Source: CAZKUB01 sp964592335
Lineage (GTDB): Archaea > Thermoplasmatota > E2 > DHVEG-1
Direction: 5' to 3'
Length of the DNA stretch: 10,621 nucleotides
Assembly (NCBI GenBank): GCA_964592335.1
Contig: CAZQEU010000057.1
Span: 1 to 10,621 of the forward strand
Of the stretch, positions 1 through 6,355 are shown one piece after another. Position 1 is the first letter of the stretch; each line of letters begins with the position of its first letter. The position numbers and the translations under genes were made by a program. The notes under the pieces are model-generated. The model made no database searches, was not told the DNA's origin, and worked only from the letters and a program-made list of their open reading frames with translations.

Positions 1-33
1 AGAAAAAATAACTGAAACAAAATATCCTATCAA
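1..33 (-). CDS. possible start of a further downstream gene, cut by window edge
   Basis: On the minus strand a TTG at 33-31 overlaps the TGA stop of the preceding pilin-like gene in the arrangement TTGA. It opens a frame that stays open to the window edge and reads (M)IGYFVSVIFS, a hydrophobic stretch that could begin a membrane segment or a class III signal peptide. Stop/start overlaps of this kind are common inside archaeal operons, so a third gene in the HerA-like unit is plausible. Only eleven codons are visible, the ribosome site is weak (GGA about eight bases upstream), and an open frame this short can occur by chance. Confidence 0.22.
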   Translation of the reverse strand, partial: MIGYFVSVIFS

Positions 34-602
34 TTTTCAATTCCGTCATTTGAATAGATTAAAATATATGTTTTACGATTCTTTTCAACAAATTCAAAAT
101 TCAAAGCCATTTTTCCATGTTCTTTTATAATAAATCCTTCTCCTTTACCATTAACATTCCACATTCCTTCTTCAAACTTGCCTTCTCTAAATCTAAAATC
201 TTTATCCAGCCAAATAACTTTTTTACTACCACCCTGCACTTTATAAAAAATTGCTGCACCCTTTTCAGTTAAACCAGTTTCTAAAATTCCGTTATTATCT
301 TCATCTGGATCACAACCAAAAGATAAAAAAACAAGGTTTTCAGGTAGATTAAAAATATGAGTTCTCTTAGTTCCATCACCTGAACCAAGTTCATCTACAT
401 CTCTTGTGACACCACCAGCAATCATGCTATAAATCTTTGATTCTAATGCCCTACATTCATTTTCAATCTGTTTTTCAGCAAGCAAAACTTTTAAGTTTAA
501 AAAACCAAAAAAACTCATTAAAAAAATCATAGAAACAATTGCGATACTAATTATAAGACGTATAGGAATCATATCAGCTGCATAATCATCAATTTTTTTC
601 AT
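30..602 (-). CDS. pilin-like single-pass secreted protein (190 aa)
   Basis: The protein has a short charged N-terminus (MKKIDDYAAD), one hydrophobic helix at about residues 12-36, an amphipathic continuation (about 37-62) and a beta-rich exposed domain. Around residues 63-96 it reads AGG..RDVDELGSGDGTKR..IFNLPENLVFLSFG. As I recall, this glycine turn followed by a strand ending in 'LP' recurs in small archaeal pseudopilin-like proteins. No clear FlaK/PibD cleavage site (a K/R-G/A pair before the hydrophobic stretch) is visible, so it may be a non-cleaved membrane-anchored protein. Cysteines lie at 50 and 97. An upstream in-frame ATG at 653 would overlap the HerA-like gene by 38 bases and add an unrelated hydrophobic stub. 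I prefer the ATG at 602, preceded by AAAGGA and 13 bases after the HerA-like stop, implying co-transcription. The pilin-like role is inferred from architecture and neighbours. Confidence 0.72.
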   Translation of the reverse strand: MKKIDDYAADMIPIRLIISIAIVSMIFLMSFFGFLNLKVLLAEKQIENECRALESKIYSMIAGGVTRDVDELGSGDGTKRTHIFNLPENLVFLSFGCDPDEDNNGILETGLTEKGAAIFYKVQGGSKKVIWLDKDFRFREGKFEEGMWNVNGKGEGFIIKEHGKMALNFEFVEKNRKTYILIYSNDGIEN

Positions 603-615
603 GGCATCCTTTTTT

Positions 616-1887
616 TTAAATAGGGTCAAAAATAACAGATTCAGCACCACCATGCCAGCTTAATCGTGGTCTAAACTTTATTATATGAGCCGCCTCTGAT
701 GTATCATCAACAATCAATGCAACACCACGACTGTCACCCACTTTTTTTAAGGATTCTTCAATTGTACCATACATATATGTAGGCCGGATACGACTTAGAG
801 CATCAATGTCTTCTTGAGCGGTTATGCGGTGGCAGATAATAATATCTGCATGTGACAAAACTTCATTATCAAGAGAACTAGGTCTCTGAGTAGCCAAAAT
901 AAGGGAAAGACCAGGTTGTCGACCCTGTCTCATCCATTCATTTATAAACACTTCTTTTCCAAGAGTTTTTTTATCAGCGGGTAAAAATAATTGTGCTTCA
1001 TCAATTGCAAGCCAAGTCATAGGAATGCCTTTTTCTTCTACATTAAAACCCATTTTCTTTTTTTCATGAACTTTACGTTCTTTAACACGTTCTTCAAAAA
1101 TTTTTTTACCAATAATAGATGCTACTATATCTTTTAAAATAGGGTTTGGAAGATGGCTGATATCTAAAACCGAAATTTTTTTTCTTTTAACTAACTCTGT
1201 TATTTTTATTCCTTTTTTATCAAATATTCCCCATGATTCTGCATATGCAAAAAAATTCTCGGCAGCCCCTTTTATTTGATCATTGCTTCTCTTATCTAGT
1301 TTAATACAATTTAGTATATCTGAAATTGAAAAAAGAGTTTTTTCATTTTTTAATTTTAGTATGGCACGAGTCAACACAATTCCTAAAGATGAAGTAGCTT
1401 TAATGTCAAAGAGTTGACACCAATGAATAGCTGATAGCTCAGATACGCATATTGAATAAGGTTTAACCTGAATTTTATTTTCTTCGTATTTTTTAATATA
1501 TTTTTTTGGGACAAATAAATCTATTTTAAATCCTTGAGGTGTTAAATTCCATTTTTTAATAAGGTTTATATCTTTTTTATTGGGAAATTTTGTTGTCCAG
1601 TAAATACCAAGTGTATCAAAAACAACTACACCAAGATTTTCTTTTAACCTATTTTCAAGACCTGCTATCTCTTCTATAATAATTCCTATTGTATATGATT
1701 TGCCGTATCCTCTTTTTCCACAAATAAAAACTATATGTGGTCTTAAAATATCCATATACACATTTGAACCTAGAGATGAATCAAGTGAATAGTATCTTCC
1801 AATGTTCAAAGTTGCATCTAATGTTTTTTCTTTTCTCCCCAGGATATAAGTTTTGTCATTAATGCTGTTTTTCAATATTTTACTCAT
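616..1887 (-). CDS. HerA/DUF87-family P-loop ATPase
   Basis: This 423-aa ATPase belongs to the HerA/FtsK branch of the ASCE P-loop fold, whose members form hexamers that move DNA or protein. Visible motifs are Walker A GKRGYGKS (residues 57-64), Walker B WLAIDEAQ (292-299, D296/E297), the sensor-like strand ILATQRP (330-336, Q334) and a downstream arginine region HRITAQEDIDAL (353-363) where HerA-type proteins place the trans-acting Arg. Only about 50 residues precede the P-loop, so the N-terminal HAS-barrel of true HerA is short or absent. No NurA, Mre11 or Rad50 is nearby, which argues against the canonical end-resection role. No membrane segment is seen. The ATG at 1887 has AAAGGTAA seven bases upstream. 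It heads a two-gene unit with the pilin-like protein and is divergent from the pilus operon. Family membership is confident; the substrate is unknown. Confidence 0.9.
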   Translation of the reverse strand: MSKILKNSINDKTYILGRKEKTLDATLNIGRYYSLDSSLGSNVYMDILRPHIVFICGKRGYGKSYTIGIIIEEIAGLENRLKENLGVVVFDTLGIYWTTKFPNKKDINLIKKWNLTPQGFKIDLFVPKKYIKKYEENKIQVKPYSICVSELSAIHWCQLFDIKATSSLGIVLTRAILKLKNEKTLFSISDILNCIKLDKRSNDQIKGAAENFFAYAESWGIFDKKGIKITELVKRKKISVLDISHLPNPILKDIVASIIGKKIFEERVKERKVHEKKKMGFNVEEKGIPMTWLAIDEAQLFLPADKKTLGKEVFINEWMRQGRQPGLSLILATQRPSSLDNEVLSHADIIICHRITAQEDIDALSRIRPTYMYGTIEESLKKVGDSRGVALIVDDTSEAAHIIKFRPRLSWHGGAESVIFDPI

Positions 1888-1955
1888 TTGAGTTACCTTT
1901 TACCAATTTTTTTAAATCTTAAAAAAAAGATTATGCGCTGCTAAAGTATCTTATG

Positions 1956-1965
1956 TTATATATAA
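1956..1965 (-). promoter_or_regulatory. candidate TATA box for HerA-like/pilin-like unit
   Basis: TTATATATAA is a perfect 10-base palindrome resembling the archaeal box A, so it reads the same on both strands. Used leftward, initiation about 25 bases away would fall near 1935. That gives a leader of roughly 48 bases containing the AAAGGTAA ribosome site of the HerA-like gene. No strong BRE is visible next to it. It could also serve the plus strand with a leader of about 105 bases. Confidence 0.4.
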
Positions 1966-1992
1966 TAGCAAAAACAGGTCTTGATTGTTTCA

Positions 1993-2019
1993 TTTTGTCA
2001 CATAACTGTTATAACAAAA
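1993..2019. repeat. imperfect inverted repeat, candidate operator
   Basis: The left arm TTTTGTCACATAAC (1993-2006) is the reverse complement of the right arm GTTATAACAAAA (2008-2019) apart from a small insertion and one mismatch. The core ATAAC-T-GTTAT (2002-2012) is a perfect 5+1+5 dyad and overlaps the 8-base palindrome GTTATAAC (2008-2015). It lies between the two divergent promoter boxes and just upstream of the rightward box at 2024, where a dimeric archaeal regulator could act. AT-rich DNA gives chance dyads easily, so the function is inferred. Confidence 0.4.
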
Positions 2020-2023
2020 CCCA

Positions 2024-2069
2024 TTTTTATATCCAAGTAATCAAATATAATTATTTGTCAGAATATATT
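2024..2069 (+). promoter_or_regulatory. candidate promoter boxes for the pilus operon
   Basis: Two alternatives are visible. TTTTTATATC at 2024-2033 resembles archaeal box A and would start transcription near 2055, leaving a leader of about 35 bases with a poorly spaced GGATG at 2074-2078. AATATATT at 2062-2069 sits 21-28 bases before the ATG at 2090, the spacing expected for a leaderless transcript. The sequence does not decide between them. Confidence 0.38.
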
Positions 2070-2089
2070 AGTAGGATGTATCAGCAAAT

Positions 2090-4300
2090 ATGCTTTGTGA
2101 ATATGATGTATTAAAAAACCCGAATAGTAAAACAATAAAAATTAATTGTAGGAATTGTAAAATTGGAAACTCAACAATTTTTGATAAAAATTGTAGAAAA
2201 AACATTTTGCATATACTACAAAATGAAAGCACAGCAGATAGAATAATTCTCAATCATATCTTTGTAAAAGTCTTTCAAGGCCAGGAATTAAAGATATTAA
2301 AAGATTTGAAAAATTTTATAGATAATTTAAACACCTATACATCAATAAAATTACCCAGCAGAAACACTGTAAAATGTAAAGAATGTAAAAACATAAGAAA
2401 GGCTCAAATCGACAATATTATAAAAACCTCTAAAACAGATCCTGTTCTTTCATTTTTAAATCTCAAAAAAATTTATAATTCAAAAAAAACCATGAATTCT
2501 AATTGTATCAAATGTGAAAATGCTTATAAAAAAATAATCAAAGAAATGATTTCAAAAGCAGATTTTTTAAAATATATAAATGTTAAAAATTTTTCTATTG
2601 AGCTTTTTTATAGAAAGTATATTCGTCCATACATTCGACCTGGTTTCATCGATTCATATCTAAAGCTCAAGCCGCCATATGATGCAGTTTTTCTTAAATC
2701 ATATGAAGTAAAAAGAAAAGGTAAGCGTCCAATGAGTGTAACATTGTATAATCTAAAAACAAGACCAGAAAAACTTTATTTTGTTGTACCACCGGAATAT
2801 AATCTTGGCAGGCAAGAAGTATATTTATTGGAAAAAGTCAGAATGTATCTTTCTAATCATCGTCCAAAAGATGCTTCTTTTATGGATCCAAACTCGGCTT
2901 GTGAATATTTTCAGAGGTTAGGAAAAACTATTATATCTGATTTTTCAAAAAAAATGAATCTTTTGCTTTCTGCAAATCGAATTGAATATTTATCAGATAT
3001 ATTTGCCAGATATACTGCAGGATTTGGAATACTGGAGGATCTTCTAAGTGATGAGAATATACAGGATATTTATGTAAATGCACCTGTTATGAATAACCCT
3101 CTTCATATTGTTTTGAATGGTGAGGAGTATACATCTAATATCTTTCTTTCCAATAGTGATATAGATGCTCTCTCATCAAGATTTAGAACAATTTCGGGAA
3201 GAGCTTTTTCAGAGGCGTCACCTGTACTTGATATGGATCTTGAAAGCTATAATACACGTATTGCAGCAATTTCGAATCCTCTAACTCCCAAAGGAATTGC
3301 TTTTGCGTTAAGAAGACATCGGGATAAGCCTTGGACTCTTTCTCGTTTCATAGCAAACAAAATGATTTCTGTGGAGGCAGCAGGTTTCTTAAGTTTTCTA
3401 ATAGATGGGCAGGCATCGATACTTCTCGCAGGTAGTAGAGGAGCAGGAAAAACTTCTCTTCTTGGAGCATTAATACTTGAGATACCACAGCGTTTTAGAA
3501 TACTTACAATAGAAGATACGTCTGAGATACCAGTTGAAATACTTCAAAAACATGATTATAAAATACAATCTCTTATCACTAAATCAATATCCTCTGGATC
3601 AGATTCTACAGAAGTAACACCAACTGATGCATTGAGAACTGCTCTAAGATTAGGAGAATCAGTTTTGATAATCGGCGAAGTACGTGGGCTGGAAGCAAAG
3701 GTTTTATTTGAGGCAATGAGGGTGGGTGCTGCTGGTAACCTAATTATGGGCACTATCCATGGTTCGACTACCCGTGATGTATATGAAAGAATAGTTTTTG
3801 ATATAGGAGTTGCTCCTACTAGTTTTAAAGCAGTAGATGCAGTGGTAATCTCCGCTCCAATTAGAGAGGAGGGTGGAGTTGAGAGAAAAAGAAGAGTAAT
3901 TCAAATATCAGAGATAAAAAAAACTGGATGGTCAGCAGAACCTGATCCTGAAAAGGTCTTTCAGGATATCATGAGATACAACACATCAAAAGATAAACTT
4001 TTAACAACTGATCTGCTAGATATGGGGCAGTCTCAAATAATTGAGAATATATCAAAAAAATGGGGAATATCTGTTGAAAAAGCTCTTCAAAACATTAAGC
4101 TTAGATCAAATATTAAAAAAACAATAGTTGAAAACAGCAAAGACCGTCCAGAGCTTTTAGAAGCAAAAGCAAACAGAGATGCAAATAATGCTTTTTGGAT
4201 GTTTATTGAGCAAAGCAAAAGGATGGATGCAGAGGTAAACTATCAGAGGGTATGGCAAAAATGGCTGGAATGGTTTGAAAGTTATATCGGTAAAAAATAA
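2090..4300 (+). CDS. type II/IV secretion (FlaI/TadA-like) ATPase with Cys-rich N-terminus
   Basis: This is the cytoplasmic hexameric motor that powers type IV pilus or pilus-like assembly. The core motifs are complete: Walker A GSRGAGKTS (448-456), Asp box ILTIEDTSEIP (471-481), Walker B LIIGEVRG (526-533, E530) and His box GTIHGST (554-560). The N-terminal part carries paired cysteines: C20-x2-C23 with C35, C96-x2-C99 and C139-x2-C142, likely metal-binding; from memory, similar Cys pairs occur in other archaeal pilus ATPases. A linker domain containing PPEYNL (234-239) precedes the ATPase domain. A roughly 110-residue charged C-terminal extension follows the core (about 625-736). At 736 aa it is longer than archaellar FlaI. 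In-frame TAG at 2072 and the lack of any earlier start codon fix the ATG at 2090. Its stop overlaps the next start (TAATG), so it is coupled to the platform protein. The transported substrate is unknown. Confidence 0.93.
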   Translation: MLCEYDVLKNPNSKTIKINCRNCKIGNSTIFDKNCRKNILHILQNESTADRIILNHIFVKVFQGQELKILKDLKNFIDNLNTYTSIKLPSRNTVKCKECKNIRKAQIDNIIKTSKTDPVLSFLNLKKIYNSKKTMNSNCIKCENAYKKIIKEMISKADFLKYINVKNFSIELFYRKYIRPYIRPGFIDSYLKLKPPYDAVFLKSYEVKRKGKRPMSVTLYNLKTRPEKLYFVVPPEYNLGRQEVYLLEKVRMYLSNHRPKDASFMDPNSACEYFQRLGKTIISDFSKKMNLLLSANRIEYLSDIFARYTAGFGILEDLLSDENIQDIYVNAPVMNNPLHIVLNGEEYTSNIFLSNSDIDALSSRFRTISGRAFSEASPVLDMDLESYNTRIAAISNPLTPKGIAFALRRHRDKPWTLSRFIANKMISVEAAGFLSFLIDGQASILLAGSRGAGKTSLLGALILEIPQRFRILTIEDTSEIPVEILQKHDYKIQSLITKSISSGSDSTEVTPTDALRTALRLGESVLIIGEVRGLEAKVLFEAMRVGAAGNLIMGTIHGSTTRDVYERIVFDIGVAPTSFKAVDAVVISAPIREEGGVERKRRVIQISEIKKTGWSAEPDPEKVFQDIMRYNTSKDKLLTTDLLDMGQSQIIENISKKWGISVEKALQNIKLRSNIKKTIVENSKDRPELLEAKANRDANNAFWMFIEQSKRMDAEVNYQRVWQKWLEWFESYIGKK

Positions 4301-6288
4301 TGAAAAAGGATAAGCATTGGTTTGAAAAATATTCAAAATTTGCAAGAAGAAAATTTTCATGGCTTGCAAAATATAATTATAAAACCAAAGTAAAAATTAA
4401 AAATTTTTTTTCAAAAGAATACATCCAAACATTGATTTTTTCAGATTTAAAAGTAGATACATATGAAATATTGCTATTATCTTATATGGGGGCTTTTCTC
4501 TCTTTTGTTTTTTTTCTAGTTTTTGATTTATTGATACTTTTATCTTATGGATTTAATATCACAAATATCGATTATTTTACTATTTTTTTGATGATTATTG
4601 TTACTATTTTTGTTCCAATTGTTATTATGAATTATTTGGTAAATTATCCTAGGATATATTCAAAATATGTAAGGATTCATTCACTAGGATATATACCAGA
4701 GGTTGTTAGTTACCTAGTAATGTATCTCAAGCTTGTTCCAAACCTTGAAAACAGTGTAAAGTTTGCAGCATCTGAGTCATGTAACTCGCTTGCTAGGGAT
4801 TTTCGCAAGATGCTATGGGATATGCAAATAAGGTTATATGATGGAATTGATGATGCATTTACTGGTTTTGCTAATGGCTGGGGTCGATGGAGTGAATATT
4901 TTAAAAGAGCTCTTTATCTTATTAGAAGCTCTGTTAGAGAAAAATCTGAAACATCAAGAATTATTACTTTGAATCGTGCTTTGGATATCGCACTTGAGGG
5001 TACTCGTGAGAGTATGAACAATTTTGCCAATACCCTTCATCAACCAACAATGGTTATTTACTCTATAGGCATTATGATTCCTTTGGCATTGGTTGCAATG
5101 CTTCCTGCTGCAGGTCTAGTAGGTTTGAAGATTACAATCTTTCAAGTTTTTTTTGTATATGATGTTATATTACCTGTCATTATTTTCTTTTATGCACGAA
5201 ATATTCTGCTTAAAAGACCTGCAACGTTTAATCCACCTGTTATTCCTTCAGATCATCCGGGTATTATTTGTATTGATAAAAAAAGAAGGTTTTTTTATTC
5301 CACTCTATTAGGGTTTCTAATAGCTTTACCAGGTGTCTTCTTTGTTTTTATCCCTATGATTTATTTGAATAATTCAGATAATGTTTTCTTGAGTTTTATT
5401 ACAAATCCAAATGGGTTGAACTCATATTTTCCAGTTACTTTGTTTATGATATGGGGTTTTACTGCGTCTATTTCCTCATATTGTCTAAGTGTTTATACAC
5501 CTTATAGAAAAATAAGAGATAACATACGACAAATCGAAAAAGAGTTCAGCGATGCTTTATTTATACTTGGAAAAAGAATATCTGAAGAAAAATCTGCTGA
5601 AGAAAGTTTTTTGTATGTTGCAAATACAATGAAAGGCTCTAAGATTTCAGAGTTTTTCGGAAAAACAGGATACAACCTTACAGCTATGCATTCTGATTTA
5701 AAAGATGCAATATTTAACTCAGATTATGGATCTTTAAAATATGTTTATTCAGATAGAATCAAAGCGACAATGCGTCTTTTTGTGGAAGGTGTTAAAAAGA
5801 GTCAGAAGGCCGTAAGTGTCTCTATTATAAAGATAGCTGATCATCTAAAAGAGTTACAAGAAATTGAGAAGAAAATCAAGGATAATCTTTTTAATTTAAC
5901 AGCGACATTGCGTTCGACTGTAGCTGTTTTTGCTCCGCTTATTGGAGGTGTAACACTGGCAATTACTAAGCTTATATCAAGTATCTTAAGTAGTCTTTCT
6001 AATAAAATCCCTACTGTTTCTTCATCAGATATTACAGGTCAAATTCCAATTATTGCCGATCAATTTACACTAGAAAACATAAGACCTGAGTATTTTGTCT
6101 TGGTAATTGGAATTTATCTTTTAGAACTTGTTTTTATAATCGTAAGGTTTACAAATGGAATAGATGAAGGTGATGACAAAGCTATGTATATGCATTCTCT
6201 TGGAAAAATATTACCGGTATCGATTTTTATTTTTTCGATAACAGTTATATTTGGTCAAATGTTTTTTTCAAATCTTTCAATTAGCTAA
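4300..6288 (+). CDS. double-module T2SSF/FlaJ-like platform membrane protein
   Basis: This 662-aa polytopic protein is the inner platform on which the ATPase acts. Two T2SSF-type cytoplasmic modules are visible. The first is at about residues 130-245 (starting PEVVSYLVMYLKLVPNLENSV). The second is at about 410-530 (QIEKEFSDALFILGKRI and a following amphipathic region). They are separated by two to four membrane helices. Predicted helices lie near 55-82, 92-114, 248-272, 277-298, 332-355, 376-397, 535-562, 597-617 and 635-656. A basic N-terminus (about 1-40) precedes the first helix. Bacterial Tad systems split these functions between TadB and TadC, whereas archaeal versions commonly carry both modules in one chain. 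The start codon overlaps the ATPase stop by one base, implying translational coupling and a fixed stoichiometry with the motor. Family assignment is secure; whether it builds an adhesive pilus or another secreted filament cannot be read from it. Confidence 0.9.
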   Translation: MKKDKHWFEKYSKFARRKFSWLAKYNYKTKVKIKNFFSKEYIQTLIFSDLKVDTYEILLLSYMGAFLSFVFFLVFDLLILLSYGFNITNIDYFTIFLMIIVTIFVPIVIMNYLVNYPRIYSKYVRIHSLGYIPEVVSYLVMYLKLVPNLENSVKFAASESCNSLARDFRKMLWDMQIRLYDGIDDAFTGFANGWGRWSEYFKRALYLIRSSVREKSETSRIITLNRALDIALEGTRESMNNFANTLHQPTMVIYSIGIMIPLALVAMLPAAGLVGLKITIFQVFFVYDVILPVIIFFYARNILLKRPATFNPPVIPSDHPGIICIDKKRRFFYSTLLGFLIALPGVFFVFIPMIYLNNSDNVFLSFITNPNGLNSYFPVTLFMIWGFTASISSYCLSVYTPYRKIRDNIRQIEKEFSDALFILGKRISEEKSAEESFLYVANTMKGSKISEFFGKTGYNLTAMHSDLKDAIFNSDYGSLKYVYSDRIKATMRLFVEGVKKSQKAVSVSIIKIADHLKELQEIEKKIKDNLFNLTATLRSTVAVFAPLIGGVTLAITKLISSILSSLSNKIPTVSSSDITGQIPIIADQFTLENIRPEYFVLVIGIYLLELVFIIVRFTNGIDEGDDKAMYMHSLGKILPVSIFIFSITVIFGQMFFSNLSIS

Positions 6289-6355
6289 TGCTTTTATTAA
6301 TATTATTTCTTTAATATGAAAAAGTTTTTATATTAAAAGGAATAATATATTATAT
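6289..6355 (+). promoter_or_regulatory. promoter for pilin genes, apparently leaderless
   Basis: A strong archaeal promoter match lies here. A purine-rich BRE-like GAAAAAG (6318-6324) is followed directly by the box TTTTTATATT (6325-6334). The box centre is about 26 bases before the ATG at 6356, which places the expected transcription start at or next to the start codon. No well-spaced Shine-Dalgarno sequence is present (AAAAGG ends 15 bases upstream), consistent with a leaderless mRNA. This would let the pilin genes be expressed more strongly than, or separately from, the assembly machinery upstream. Confidence 0.6.

Larger units (their letters stand above)
1888..2089. promoter_or_regulatory. 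divergent intergenic control region
   Basis: This 202-base AT-rich gap separates the HerA-like unit (leftward) from the pilus operon (rightward). It contains a palindromic TATA-like element at 1956-1965, an imperfect inverted repeat at 1993-2019, a TTTTTATATC box at 2024-2033 and an AATATATT at 2062-2069. No open frame of note or RNA gene is apparent. The arrangement suggests that both transcription units share one control region. Transcription start sites are inferred only from box spacing. Confidence 0.6.

Noticed and set aside
603..653. Upstream ATG at 653 giving a 207-aa form of the pilin-like protein
   Set aside because: It would overlap the HerA-like coding sequence by 38 bases and adds a hydrophobic stub (MVVLNLLFLTLF) that is an out-of-frame reading of the HerA-like C-terminus. 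The ATG at 602 has a better ribosome site and gives a normal single-helix protein.
2068..2253. Minus-strand frame opposite the ATPase start
   Set aside because: It is antisense to the conserved Cys-rich N-terminus of the ATPase, with composition typical of a shadow frame in AT-rich DNA.
4404..4413. Long T run in the platform gene as a frameshift or slippage site
   Set aside because: The reading frame is intact on both sides and the homology-like features continue without a break, so there is no sign of programmed or accidental shifting.
2090..6288. Archaellum (motility) operon
   Set aside because: Only the FlaI-like and FlaJ-like genes are present. There is no FlaH, FlaF/FlaG or archaellin, and the ATPase and platform are larger than their archaellar counterparts.
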